64,000 nt of DNA from Betaproteobacteria bacterium (GTDB lineage: Bacteria; Pseudomonadota; Gammaproteobacteria; Burkholderiales; Casimicrobiaceae): assembly GCA_016704895.1 (NCBI GenBank), contig JADIZG010000002.1, positions 1 to 64,000 on the forward strand, in the 5' to 3' direction. This document shows positions 32,011 to 41,141 of this stretch, one piece after another (within the stretch, counting starts at the first letter, position 1; every line of letters begins with the position of its first letter). The notes under the pieces were generated by a model. That model was given only the letters and a program-made list of their open reading frames with translations, made no database searches and was not told where the DNA came from. The position numbers and the translations under genes are program-made.

Positions 32011-33444
32011 ATGGACAACGGCTGGAAGAAGGCAGGACTGATCGGGCTCGGCACCGTGCTCGGCGCGCTCCTGACGCTCAATTTCTCGGCGGTCGCGCAG
32101 CGCGAGGCGAAGCTCCCGATCCCGTACGAGGACCTGCAGCTGCTGGCCGCGGTGTTCGGCAAGATCAAGAGCGACTACGTCGAGCCGGTGTCCGACGAGA
32201 AGCTCATCCGCGAGGCGATCAACGGGATGGTCCACGGGCTCGACCCGCACTCGGACTTCCTCGACGCCAACGCGTTCAAGGAGCTGCAGGTCAGCACGCA
32301 GGGCAAGTTCGGCGGCCTCGGCATCGAGGTCGGCATCGAGGACGGCGTCGTTCGCGTCGTGTCGCCGATCGAGGACACGCCGGCGTTCCGCGCGGGCATC
32401 AAGTCCGGCGACCTGATCGTCAAGATCGACGAGACCGCGACGCGCGGCATGCCGCTCAACAAGGCGGTCGAGCTGATGCGCGGCAAGCCCGGCACGACGA
32501 TCACCCTCACGATCGTGCGGAAGGACGCCGAAGGGCTCCTCACGTACCAGCTCGTGCGCGAGGAGATCAACGTCAAGAGCGTGCGCTCGAAGATGCTCGA
32601 GCCGGGCTACGGCTACGTGCGCGTGCGGAACTTCCAGGAGCGCACCGGCCAGGACCTCGCGGCGGCGCTCAAGGACTTCTACAAGCAAGGCGAGCTCAAG
32701 GGTCTCGTGCTCGACGTGCGCGCCGACCCGGGCGGACTGCTCAACCAGGCGGTGGCCGTGTCCGCGGCGTTCCTGCCGAAGGACGCGCTGGTCGTCTACA
32801 CGGACGGGCGCACGCCGGACGCGCGCATGCGCCTCACCGCGAGCCGCGACAACTACCAGCGGCGCGGCGAAGACTGGTTCCGCGACCTGCCCGCGGGCGT
32901 CAAGAAGGTGCCGATGGTCGTGCTCGTCGACGGCGGCACCGCATCGGCGTCCGAGATCGTCGCGGGCGCGCTGCAGGATCACAAGCGCGCGACCGTCATG
33001 GGCGCGTCGACGTTCGGCAAGGGCTCGGTGCAGACGATCCTGCCGATCGGCACGAACGCGGGGCTCAAGCTCACGACGGCGCGCTACTACACGCCGGCTG
33101 GCCGCTCGATCCAGGCGAAGGGCATCGAGCCCGACATCGCGGTCGACGACGGCCGCGACTCGGGCAACCGGATCCGCGAGGCGAACCTCGAGGGACATCT
33201 CGAGACGCCACGCACCACCGGAGCGGCCCCTGCGGGCGCGACGGCGCCGCCGAGCACGGTTCCACAGCCTCCCGCCGCGCCTAAGCCGGCCGTTCCGGCT
33301 CCGCGCTTCGACTTCGGGTCCGCCGAGGACTTCCAGCTCAAGCAGGCGATGAACCACCTGAAGGGTGAACCGGTGGTCGCGTCGATCCGGTCGGTCGCCG
33401 CCGCGAACACCGCGCCGACAACGGTTGCGCCGGCGAAGAAGTAA
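32011..33444 (+). CDS. ctpA: C-terminal processing peptidase, S41 family
   Basis: 477 residues. An N-terminal signal/anchor (AGLIGLGTVLGALLTLNFSAVA) is followed by a helical region with MVHGLDPHSDFLDANAF, a PDZ domain (FGGLGIEVGIEDGVVRVVSP to VKIDETATRGMPLNKAVELM) and the protease core with the Ser motif DGGTASASEIVAGALQDH and Lys337 in ASTFGKGSVQTILP, the Ser-Lys dyad. The last ~90 residues are Pro/Ala-rich. CtpA trims periplasmic proteins and, in other bacteria, peptidoglycan hydrolases. GAGGA stands 6-10 bp before the ATG. A clear terminator follows. Confidence 0.95.
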   Translation: MDNGWKKAGLIGLGTVLGALLTLNFSAVAQREAKLPIPYEDLQLLAAVFGKIKSDYVEPVSDEKLIREAINGMVHGLDPHSDFLDANAFKELQVSTQGKFGGLGIEVGIEDGVVRVVSPIEDTPAFRAGIKSGDLIVKIDETATRGMPLNKAVELMRGKPGTTITLTIVRKDAEGLLTYQLVREEINVKSVRSKMLEPGYGYVRVRNFQERTGQDLAAALKDFYKQGELKGLVLDVRADPGGLLNQAVAVSAAFLPKDALVVYTDGRTPDARMRLTASRDNYQRRGEDWFRDLPAGVKKVPMVVLVDGGTASASEIVAGALQDHKRATVMGASTFGKGSVQTILPIGTNAGLKLTTARYYTPAGRSIQAKGIEPDIAVDDGRDSGNRIREANLEGHLETPRTTGAAPAGATAPPSTVPQPPAAPKPAVPAPRFDFGSAEDFQLKQAMNHLKGEPVVASIRSVAAANTAPTTVAPAKK

Positions 33445-33466
33445 CCCGCCCGCTCGGGGTCAAGCG

Positions 33467-33495
33467 AACGCCCGGCCGAGCGCCGGGCGTTTCGT
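33467..33495 (+). terminator. Intrinsic terminator after ctpA
   Basis: The stem AACGCCCGGC / GCCGGGCGTT with loop CGAGC, followed by TCGTTT. It begins 23 bp after the ctpA stop and closes the gpmI-ctpA direction. Confidence 0.75.
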
Positions 33496-33616
33496 TTCCG
33501 GCATCTGCGTTCCCGGAACCCCTTGGCGGGTCCGCACGGCCGGCGCGTAGCCGAGGCCTCCGATCGATCCGGACGCGCCAGCGGCCGACCGGCGAGACCG
33601 CCTGCGGAGGCGGCAC

Positions 33617-34180
33617 TCAGTTGAGATCGCCGTCCTTGTAGTACTTCGTCCCCTTGGCCGTCAGCTCGGCCGCGAGCCCGTCGTCGGTGAGCTGGTAGAC
33701 CCAGACGCCGGGCGAGACCGCCATCGCCCCCTGGAAGGAACCGCCCTTGTCGCCCGCCTTGGCCGCGACCGACGCCTGCCCGCCGAACTCCCAGCCGGAG
33801 TTGACGAACTGCTCCAGCGCCTGCTTCGACTCGAACACCCACACGAGCCGGAACTTCTTGACGCCGATCCCGAGCCCGGCCTGGACCTCGGCCATCTTCA
33901 TGTACGTGGCCTTCTTCGACGCGTTGTCGACGGCGACGCCACTGCCTCCTCCGCCGCCGGCCACCAGGATCTTCATGCCGAAGTTGCTGAACACGGCGTA
34001 GCCCGCGGCCTTCTCGACAGCGCCCTTCGCTCCCGGAGAAGCCTTGTACAACCTCGCGAGCGTCTCGCTTTCCATCTTGCGGACGTCGGCCTGCTTCTCG
34101 GCCTTCGTCGCCGCAGCGGCGGAAAGCGGCAGGCACAGGAATGCACCCATCGCGAGCGCCGCAAAGACACGGTTCTTCAT
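33617..34180 (-). CDS. Exported SYLF (YSC84-type) lipid-binding domain protein
   Basis: 187 residues. The signal peptide ends near AAAATKAEK. The SYLF domain follows: LYKASPGAKGAVEKAAGYAVFSNFG, a Gly-rich loop ILVAGGGGGSGVAVDN and MKMAEVQAGLGIGVKKFRLVWVFE, then WEFGGQASVAAKAG and the end YQLTDDGLAAELTAKGTKYY. SYLF domains bind acidic lipids in eukaryotes; bacterial members are periplasmic and of unknown role. ATG 34180 is preferred to GTG 34186 because GAGGAGG lies at proper spacing. It is transcribed in the same direction as the HAD and sulfatase genes upstream. Confidence 0.85.
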   Translation of the reverse strand: MKNRVFAALAMGAFLCLPLSAAAATKAEKQADVRKMESETLARLYKASPGAKGAVEKAAGYAVFSNFGMKILVAGGGGGSGVAVDNASKKATYMKMAEVQAGLGIGVKKFRLVWVFESKQALEQFVNSGWEFGGQASVAAKAGDKGGSFQGAMAVSPGVWVYQLTDDGLAAELTAKGTKYYKDGDLN

Positions 34181-34366
34181 CGCCACCCTCCTCGCGGGCT
34201 TCGTTCGGATCGGTTCGTGCAGTCGCCCGTTGCCTGCAGTACCCGTGGCATCGCACCCACACGCCCCGCCACGCGGATCCAGTATAAGCCGCGTGCCGGG
34301 CGGCGTGCTCGAGAGACGTCAACCCGCGCCGGTCGCGCCATCCGCCGTGGAAACCCTGCAGGTCGG

Positions 34367-35318
34367 TCATCGCGCCGGCGCGTAGACCGTCCGCCAGTCG
34401 TTCCCGATGCTCACGACGACCCAGCCGCGCGTGCGCGCTTCGTCGAGCCCGCGGTCGAGCTTGCCGAAGGGACTCGTGCGGTCGTAGGCGAACTCCCGCC
34501 CGGCATCGTCGTGATGGACGAGGACGCCGAGACGCGGACCGGGACCCGTGGTCGTCCATTCGAGCATCTCGACATCGCCGTCCGAGTTGCCGAACGCCGC
34601 GATCGGCCGGCGGCCGATGAACTTGTGGATGCCGACGGGTTTGCCGGCCTTGTCGTCGATGAAGTCGATCTCCGGCAGTCGCACGATGACGGGCCCGCCG
34701 TCGCGCACTTCGAACCTGGTCCTGGATGCCCGAGCCGATCACCTGCTCGGGCGGCACGCCGTAGAGGTCCTCGGCGAACACGCGCAGGAACTCGACACCG
34801 CCGCCCGAGACGATGTACGTCTTGAATCCGTTCGCGCGCAGGTAGTCGAGCAACTCGCGCATCGGCGTGTAGGTGAGCTCGGTGTACGGGCGACGGAACG
34901 TCGGGTGCCGCGCCGTCTTCGCCCAGTCGCGGACGATCCGCGCGAACTCCTCGCTGGTGTTGCCGGCGTGAGTCGCCATCACCAGCTCGAGAAGCCGTGC
35001 TCGCCAGCCCGCGAGCGCCTTCATGGCGCCGCCAGGCAGGCCGGCGGAACGGCCTCGCGTCTTCCACTCCGGATGCGCCGGCGCGAGTGCCTTCACCCGA
35101 TCGATCGCGAACGCGAGCTGGAAATACATCGGCTGCTCGGACCAGAGCGTGCCGTCGTTGTCGAACACGGCGATCCGGTCGGAGGGGGCGACGTAGTCCT
35201 TGCCGCCCTGCCCGGTCGTGGCCTCCACGAAGGCGACGATGCGCGCCTTCGCCGGCCCCTCGTTCCACGAGGCGAGCGGGCCGGCAGCTCGTACGGGCGC
35301 GGTCGCGACCGCCAGCAC
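34367..35318 (-). pseudogene. Exported HAD-family hydrolase with a 1-nt frameshift
   Basis: The 5' part contains HAD motif I (DRIAVFDNDGTLWSEQP), the helical cap and motif II in GFKTYIVSGGGVEF. An extra base near 34722 changes frame; the 3' part continues RDGGPVIVRLPEIDFIDDKAGKP, then the motif III Lys and IV acidic pair in AFGNSDGDVEMLEW. Joined it is about 316 residues. HAD enzymes of this type are phosphatases that form an Asp-phosphate; substrate unknown. The N-terminus (APVRAAGPLASW) suggests an export signal upstream, whose start is unclear; GTG 35318 is used. It lies between the SYLF and arylsulfatase genes. Confidence 0.75.
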
Positions 35319-35438
35319 CCGGCGCGCGCGGGGTGGCCGCGTCGCGTCGCGACGAAGTCCGCAACCACGCGCGCGGGCCGCATCCTCTGCAACGGATGCG
35401 ACCCCTGGAGCGCGTCTGGCCCTGCAGTCAGCCCGGAA

Positions 35439-36988
35439 TCACTGCTTCGAGCCCGCCATCACCTTCTCCATCACGCGGTCGAGGTTGAAGCTGCCCGGCT
35501 TCTGGCGCGGCGGGAAATCCCTGAAGCTCTGCAGCCACTCCGCGATGAACGCGCCGGCCGGCGCGATCAGGAACATCCGCTCCAGGTACCAGCGCTGGAA
35601 CCCCATCGCGTTCTCGTGCTCGGCGCGCTCGAACGGATCCATCCGCAGATTCGCTATCGTCGGCGCGCGCAGCTCGGTGAACGGCTGCTGCCAGACCTTG
35701 AGCCCTTCGTGCTCCTGCTTGAGGAACGTGACCTTCCAGTTGTCGTAGCGCAGCGCCGCGACGCTGCCGTCGTCGGTCCAGTAGAGGAACTCGCGCCGCG
35801 GCCACTTCGCCTCGCCCTTGAGCGCCGGACCGAGGTCGTAGCCGTCGAGATGGACCTTGTACGTGCGGTCGCCGATCGCGCGACCCTTGAGCAGGTCCTC
35901 CTTGGCCGTCCTGTCCCCCGCCGCGGCCACGAACGTCGTCAGCATGTCCTCGTGCGCGCCGATCTCGTTGATCACCGTCCCGGGCTTGATGACGCCGGGC
36001 CACCTGATCATCGTCGGCACGCGGTAGCCGCCCTCCCAGTTGCGTGTTCTTCTCGCCGCGGAACATCGTCGTGCCGCCGTCGGGCCAGGTGAACGTCTCG
36101 GCGCCGTTGTCGGTGGAGTACATGACGATGGTGTTCTCGTCGAGGCCCAGCTCCTTGAGCTTCGCCAGGACCTGGCCGACGTGCCCGTCGTGCTCGACCA
36201 TGCCGTCGGCGTAGACGCCGAGCCCGGTCCTGCCCTCCGACGCCTTCTTCAGATGCGTGAAGATGTGCATACGCGTCGAGTTCCACCACAGGAAGAACGG
36301 CTTGTTCGCCTGCTTCGCGCGCACCATGAAATCGAGCGCCTTGACGGTTCACTTCCTCGTCGATCGTCTCCATGCGCTTCCGGGTGAGCGGGCCCGTGTC
36401 CGTGACGCGCCCGTCGGCGAAGCTGTGGATCACCCCGCGCGGACCGAACTTCTTCCTGAACTCGGGATTCGTCGGGTAGTCGGGGTTCTCCGGCTCCTCC
36501 TCCGCGTTGAGGTGGTAGAGGTTGCCGAAGAACTCGTCGAAGCCGTGGGCGGTCGGCAGCATCTCGTCGCGGTCGCCCAGGTGGTTCTTGCCGAACTGGC
36601 CGGTCACGTAGCCCTGCGCGCGCAGCAGCGTCGCGATCGTCGGGTCCTCCTTCTTCATGCCTTCCGGCGCGCCGGGCAGGCCGACCTTGGTGAGCCCGGT
36701 GCGGATCGGCGACTGGCCGGTGACGAACGCCGCGCGGCCGGCGGTGCAGCTCTGCTGGCCGTACCAGTCGGTGAACAGCGCGCCTTCCTTGGCGATGCTG
36801 TCGATGTTGGGCGTCCTGTAGCCCATCATCCCCTGGTTGTAGGCGCTGACGTTGAACTGGCCGATGTCGTCGCCCCAGATCACCAGGATGTTGGGCTTGC
36901 CCTGCGCGTAGGCACCGGTCGCCGCGGCAACCGCAACGATTGCGCCGGCGATGGCCCGGAAGAACCTGCTCGACATGCGTGGATACAT
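35439..36988 (-). pseudogene. Exported arylsulfatase with two frameshifts
   Basis: The N-terminal signal (RFFRAIAGAIVAVAAATGAYA) is followed by the sulfatase core: KPNILVIWGDDIGQFNVSAY (metal site), the signature SCTAGRAAFVTGQSPIRTG, where Cys is converted to formylglycine, and GYVTGQFGKNHLGDRDE. A frame change at about 36345 leads into AKQANKPFFLWWNSTRMHI and MYSTDNGAETFTWPDGG; another at about 36045 leads into the C-terminal domain (MIRWPGVIKPGTVINEIGAHED to VMEKVMAGSKQ). Joined it is about 516 residues. It hydrolyses sulfate esters in the periplasm; the substrate is unknown. No formylglycine-generating enzyme gene is in the window. It is divergent from a LysR gene. Confidence 0.82.
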
Positions 36989-37142
36989 GGAATGCGTCCT
37001 TGAGGTCGGAATCGAAGAAAGGCGCCTCGACCCGTCGTCGGCGCCCATGCGCGAGCGACCGGATCACGGCGATCGCGGAGTGTCCGATGAGCGCCTCGGA
37101 GCGTCCAATCGCTTCGAGTCATGGGTTTGATAACATTCCCGC

Positions 37143-38162
37143 ATGGACTTCGACCTGAGGCTCCTTAAGCACGCCAGGGCACTGGCCGAGGAAGGGAGCT
37201 TCGCGCGGGCGTCGCGCGCCCTTCACCTGACGCAGCCGGCGCTCTCCCGCAGCATCCAGGAGCTCGAACGCCGGACCGGCATCAAGCTCTTCGACCGGAA
37301 CCAGGGGCAGGTCGAACCGACCAACCTCGGCCGCGTGTTTCTCGCCCGTGCGCGCGAGCTCCTCGGCCACGCCGAGGCGCTCGACCGCGAGGTCTCCACG
37401 ATGCGGGGGTCCGGAACCGGAAGCCTGGTCGTCGGGTCCGGCACGTTTCCGACCGAGATCTTCATGGGTGCCGCCGCTGGCGCGTTCCTCGGCAGGAACC
37501 CGGATGTCGGCTTCCGGCTGGTCGCCGACAACTGGATCATGCTGATCGCCGCGCTGCGCCGCCGCGAGCTGGACTTCGTCGTGGCCGCGCCCCCCGTGGG
37601 GGAGGAGTCGAACGGCCTCGAGGTGACGTGCCTCTCGGCGCGGCAGGGCTACTTCCTCGTGCGTCCGTCGCACCCGCTGCTCTCGAGGCCGGCACTCGCG
37701 CTGGCGGACGTCGCGGCATGCCCGATCGCCTGCGCCGGCCGGCTGCCGGCGACGATCACCGAGGTGCTGCTCGAGGCGCGCGACGGGCGCGGCGCCGGCC
37801 GGCCCGTTCCCGACGTCGCGTGCAACTCCCACGAATTGATGCGCCGCATCACCGCCACCACCGACCACCTGATGCTGTCGACGCTTTCGGCCAACACGGA
37901 GGCGCTCGCGGCCGGCGCGCTTGTCGCGCTCCCGCTCGTCGACCGCAGGCTCGCCACGACGTTCGCGATCCTCCGTCTGGAAGGGCGGACGCTGCCGCCC
38001 ATCGCCGACGAGTTCGTCCGGGACGTGATCGCGGCCGATCGCGCCGCGCTCGTCGCCGAGCGCGAGCTCGCCGCACGCCTGTTCGAGCCTCCCCCCACGC
38101 GCGCGATCGTTGCCCGGCCTCCGAGGCAAAGGCGGGGTACGCTCGCCGCCACGGCGCGCTGA
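37143..38162 (+). CDS. LysR-family transcriptional regulator
   Basis: 339 residues. The N-terminal winged helix is DLRLLKHARALAEEGSFARASRALHLTQPALSRSIQELERR, followed by LFDRNQGQVEPTNLG and a periplasmic-binding-protein-like effector domain (SLVVGSGTFPTEIFM to the end). It is divergent from the arylsulfatase gene with 154 bp between the starts, the normal layout for a LysR protein regulating its neighbour, so it probably controls the sulfatase-HAD-SYLF set. The inducer cannot be told. The C-terminal ~35 residues are Arg/Pro-rich and extend beyond the usual domain. Confidence 0.93.
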   Translation: MDFDLRLLKHARALAEEGSFARASRALHLTQPALSRSIQELERRTGIKLFDRNQGQVEPTNLGRVFLARARELLGHAEALDREVSTMRGSGTGSLVVGSGTFPTEIFMGAAAGAFLGRNPDVGFRLVADNWIMLIAALRRRELDFVVAAPPVGEESNGLEVTCLSARQGYFLVRPSHPLLSRPALALADVAACPIACAGRLPATITEVLLEARDGRGAGRPVPDVACNSHELMRRITATTDHLMLSTLSANTEALAAGALVALPLVDRRLATTFAILRLEGRTLPPIADEFVRDVIAADRAALVAERELAARLFEPPPTRAIVARPPRQRRGTLAATAR

Positions 38163-38225
38163 AGCGCCGCCGGGCCAGCGCGACACAGGCGCCCCGGGCG
38201 GCGCGTACCAGCCTCCGCTCCCACG

Positions 38226-38978
38226 ATGGACGACACGCAACTCCTCCGCTACAGCCGCCACCTGCTGCTGAACGAGCTCGGTCCCGACGCGCAGGAGCGG
38301 TTCGCGGCGGCCCGCTCGCTCGTCGTCGGCGTGGGCGGGCTCGGCAACCCGGCGGCGCAGTTCCTGGCGAGCGCGGGCGTGGGCCGGATCACGCTCGTCG
38401 ACGCCGACAGCGTCGACCTCACGAACCTGCAGCGGCAGATCCTGTTCGCGATGGACGACGTCGGTGCGCCGAAGGTCGAGGCAGCCGCGCGCCGCCTCGC
38501 GGCGATCAATCCGGAGCCGGACTACGTGCGTATCGCGCAGCGTGTCGGCCCCGGCGAGCTCGCGGCGCTCACCGCGGACGCCGACGTCGTGCTCGACTGC
38601 ACCGACAACTTCGCGACGCGCCACGCGATCAACCGCGCCTGTGTCGACGCGCGCGTGCCGCTGGTTTCCGGCGCGGCGGTCCGCTTCGACGGGCAGGTCG
38701 CGGTGTTCGACGCGCGCGACCCCGCGTCGCCCTGCTACCACTGCCTGTTCGGCGAGGGCGAGGAACTCGAGGAGACGCGCTGCGCGACGATGGGCGTGTT
38801 CGCGCCGCTGGTCGGCGTCGTCGGCGCGATGCAGGCCGGCGAGGCCCTGAAGCTCCTCGCCGGTGCGGGCGCGTCGCTCGCCGGCCGGCTGCTGCTGTTC
38901 GACGCGCTCGCGGCGAGCTGGCGCGAGATGCGCGTGCCGCGCGATCCCGCGTGCACCGTGTGCGCGTCCCGCCGATGA
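38226..38978 (+). CDS. ThiF/MoeB/HesA-family E1-like adenylyltransferase
   Basis: 250 residues. It has the E1 start YSRHLLLNELGPDAQERF, the ATP-binding VVGVGGLGNPAAQFLASAGVGRITLVDAD, NLQRQILF with the catalytic Arg, DCTDNFATRHAINRACV, two zinc-binding CxxC pairs (CYHCLF and CTVC at the end) and RCATMGVFAPLVGVVGAMQA. It activates the C-terminus of a ubiquitin-like sulfur carrier (MoaD or ThiS) by adenylation. The sequence cannot separate MoeB from ThiF. The stop overlaps the next gene's ATG (ATGA). Confidence 0.93.
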   Translation: MDDTQLLRYSRHLLLNELGPDAQERFAAARSLVVGVGGLGNPAAQFLASAGVGRITLVDADSVDLTNLQRQILFAMDDVGAPKVEAAARRLAAINPEPDYVRIAQRVGPGELAALTADADVVLDCTDNFATRHAINRACVDARVPLVSGAAVRFDGQVAVFDARDPASPCYHCLFGEGEELEETRCATMGVFAPLVGVVGAMQAGEALKLLAGAGASLAGRLLLFDALAASWREMRVPRDPACTVCASRR

Positions 38979-39424
38979 GCGCGACCGGCGTCGCTGCCCG
39001 CGCGTTGGCGGCGCTCGCCGCCCTGGTGGCGGTCCTCGCGATCGCGCAGACGCCCGCGACGGAGAAGCTGCCACCCGCCGACTGGCTCGCGATCCGGTCG
39101 GTCGTCGAAGACCAGCGCGCAGCGCTCGTGACGGGCGACGCGCGACGCGCGTTCGCCTACGCGTCCCCGGGCCTTCGCCTGCGCTTCGGCAACGCGCCGA
39201 CGTTCCTCGCGATGGTCAGGCGGTCGTACTCGCCGCTCGTCGAGGCGCGCGACGCGCATCTGCTCGAAGGCGCCGTCGTCGACGGCCGCGTGATCCAGCC
39301 GCTGCAGCTCGTGATGCCCGACGACACGGTGCTGGTCGCGCTCTACACGATGGAGCGCCTGCGCGGGGGCGCCTGGCGCGTCGCGGCGTGCCTGATCGCG
39401 CCGTCGACGCTGCGGGCGACGTAG
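38975..39424 (+). CDS. DUF4864-domain exported protein
   Basis: 149 residues. A signal sequence (ALAALAALVAVLAIAQ) is followed by a small NTF2-like domain with WLAIRSVVEDQRAALVTGDARRAFAYASPGLRLRFG, TFLAMVRRSYSPL and ALYTMERLRGGAWRVAACLIAP. This matches DUF4864 proteins; function unknown, probably periplasmic. The start overlaps the stop of the E1-like gene by 4 nt. Palindromic repeats follow the stop immediately. Confidence 0.8.
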   Translation: MSATGVAARALAALAALVAVLAIAQTPATEKLPPADWLAIRSVVEDQRAALVTGDARRAFAYASPGLRLRFGNAPTFLAMVRRSYSPLVEARDAHLLEGAVVDGRVIQPLQLVMPDDTVLVALYTMERLRGGAWRVAACLIAPSTLRAT

Positions 39425-39543
39425 TGTGATCCCCCCGAAGCTCGCCAAGCGAGCTTCCCCCCAGGGGGCCCGGCGACCTCGGGACGGCCCGTCGGTCGCC
39501 GTGATGTGATCCCCCCGAAGCTCGACGAGCGAGCTTCGGGGGG
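39425..39543. repeat. Duplicated palindromic repeat between convergent genes
   Basis: TGTGATCCCCCCGAAGCTCG occurs twice, at 39425 and 39505, 80 bp apart. The second copy forms a perfect 14-bp hairpin (39511-39524 with 39530-39543, loop ACGAG); the first forms GAAGCTCG / CGAGCTTC. Between them, 39477-39493 is the exact reverse complement of 43351-43367. The block sits between the DUF4864 gene (plus) and the secreted hypothetical (minus) and may also stop transcription both ways. Confidence 0.85.
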
Positions 39544-39557
39544 ACACCTCAACCCCG

Positions 39558-40544
39558 CTACAGGAACTTCGCGTCCCTGGCCCGTTCGACGAGCTTCGCG
39601 CACACCGCCGGCTCGCCCATCGTCGTGGCGTCCTCGATCGCGCTCGCCTGGATCCGCCGCGCGGCCTCGCGGCTCCCCGCATCGCGATTGAGGCCTTCGA
39701 TCAGCGCGAGCTTCGCGCCGTTGCATTCGAGGCTCGACGCCGACACGCGGTCGCGCTCGGCCGCGACTCGCCCCTGCTCGGCGGCGTCGGACGCCCAGCT
39801 CCACGCGATCGCGAGCCCGACGAGGCGCGCCGACCAGGTGTCCGCGCGCTCCGCCATCGTGCGCGCGAGCCTGCGGCACGATCCCCCGACCTCCTCGCCG
39901 ACGCCGGGGGCGCCGCGCTGGCACATCGTCGCGGCCTCGTTCGCCGCGACGTCCGCGCGCAGCGAACCGAGCGCTGCGGCGGCGAACGGCGTCTCCGGCT
40001 CGCGCGCCACGGCGGGCACCGCCGCGAGCACGCGCCACACGACCGCCCCGCCCCGCTCGCGATACGAGTCGAAGCGGAGCCGCCCGGCGGCGTGCGCGAG
40101 CTGCTCGCGCATGCCGGGCGCGTCGCCGCGCTGCTTCGCGCGCTCCGCGAGCAGCACCCACGCCACCGCGTTGTCCTGGTCGCGCGACGCGAAGCGCGAG
40201 GCGGGATCGAGCGACGCGCAGTCGGCCCACGTGGGCACCGCGCGCAGCATGCACGCGTCGGCAAGGCTCGAGAGCAGCAGGATGTCGGCCGGGCGCAGGC
40301 GCCACGCCGCGGCGTAGTCGGCGATGCGCGCGCCGGGATCCATCGTGGCCTGCAGCCCGCGCACGAACAGCGCGTCCGCGTCGGCGGCGGTCGCCGCGCG
40401 CTCGCGCAGCGCGCGGTCGATGCGCTCGAACGAGGACTCGGGAAGCGACGGGATGCGCGGACCGTCGGGATACGGCGCCGACTGCGCGATCGAGGTGCCG
40501 CAGAGCGCGGCGAGGAGCGACGCGAACGCGAGGCGAAGCATCAT
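39558..40544 (-). CDS. Exported hypothetical protein with helical repeats and several cysteines
   Basis: 328 residues. The signal peptide LRLAFASLLAALCGTSIAQS is followed by an all-helical protein: ERIDRALRERAATAADADALFVRGLQ, ADYAAAWRLRPADILLLSSLADAC, NAVAWVLLAERAKQRGDAPG, suggestive of TPR-like pairs. Several cysteines are spread through the mature part (DAC, DCAS, TMCQ, GSCRR, LECNG, AVCAK), suggesting disulfides in the periplasm. I do not recognise a family. It lies 11 bp downstream of slmA in the same direction. Confidence 0.75.
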   Translation of the reverse strand: MMLRLAFASLLAALCGTSIAQSAPYPDGPRIPSLPESSFERIDRALRERAATAADADALFVRGLQATMDPGARIADYAAAWRLRPADILLLSSLADACMLRAVPTWADCASLDPASRFASRDQDNAVAWVLLAERAKQRGDAPGMREQLAHAAGRLRFDSYRERGGAVVWRVLAAVPAVAREPETPFAAAALGSLRADVAANEAATMCQRGAPGVGEEVGGSCRRLARTMAERADTWSARLVGLAIAWSWASDAAEQGRVAAERDRVSASSLECNGAKLALIEGLNRDAGSREAARRIQASAIEDATTMGEPAVCAKLVERARDAKFL

Positions 40545-40555
40545 CTTGCGTTCGC

Positions 40556-41125
40556 TCAGTCGAACAGGAACTTGCGCTGGCCTTCCCAGCCGTCCTGCGG
40601 CAGGCGCTTGAACCCGCTCTTCGCGAAGAGGAGCCAGCGGCCCATCACGAACGCGAACAGCGCCGCGGCGTCGGACGACGGGTCGCCGTGCCACGCGTTG
40701 GCCATCTGCGCGGTGCGCAGCGACTGGCGCAGCGTCGCCTCGAGCTTGTCGTACATCTGGTTCATGCGCGCCTGCAGGCGCTCGTCCTCGTTCACCAGCG
40801 CGTCGCCGACGAGCACGCGGGTCATGCCCGGGTTCTTCTGCGCGAAGCCCAGCAGCATCGAGACGATCTGCTCGGCCTGCGCGACGCCGTCGGTCTCGGC
40901 CGACTGCACCTTGTTCGCGAGCGTGAAGATCGTCGTCTCGACGAACTCGATCAGCCCCTCGAACATCTGCGCCTTGCTCGCGAAGTGCCGGTAGAGCGCG
41001 GCCTCGGAGACGTCGAGCTTCGCCGCGAGCGCGGCGGTCGTCACCTTCTCGCCGCGCGGGCTCTCGAGCATCGAGGCCAGCGTCTGCAGGATCTGCAGGC
41101 GGCGCTCGCCGGGCTTCGCGGCCAT
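40556..41125 (-). CDS. slmA: Nucleoid occlusion factor SlmA (TetR family)
   Basis: 189 residues. The TetR helix-turn-helix is GERRLQILQTLASML to KVTTAALAAKLDVSEAALYRHFASKAQMFEGLIEFVE, followed by the SlmA-type ligand-less helical domain (LLGFAQKNPGMTRVLVGDALVNEDERLQARMNQMYDKLE). SlmA binds DNA sites over the chromosome and blocks FtsZ ring formation above the nucleoid. It directly follows argB (16 bp), an order conserved in betaproteobacteria. Confidence 0.92.
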   Translation of the reverse strand: MAAKPGERRLQILQTLASMLESPRGEKVTTAALAAKLDVSEAALYRHFASKAQMFEGLIEFVETTIFTLANKVQSAETDGVAQAEQIVSMLLGFAQKNPGMTRVLVGDALVNEDERLQARMNQMYDKLEATLRQSLRTAQMANAWHGDPSSDAAALFAFVMGRWLLFAKSGFKRLPQDGWEGQRKFLFD

Positions 41126-41141
41126 GGTCGGTCTTCCGGGT

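Noticed and set aside
33087..35318. A single 743-codon minus-strand frame covering the HAD gene, SYLF gene and ctpA antisense
   Set aside because: Only the first ~200 codons are HAD sequence; the rest is the wrong frame after a 1-nt insertion.
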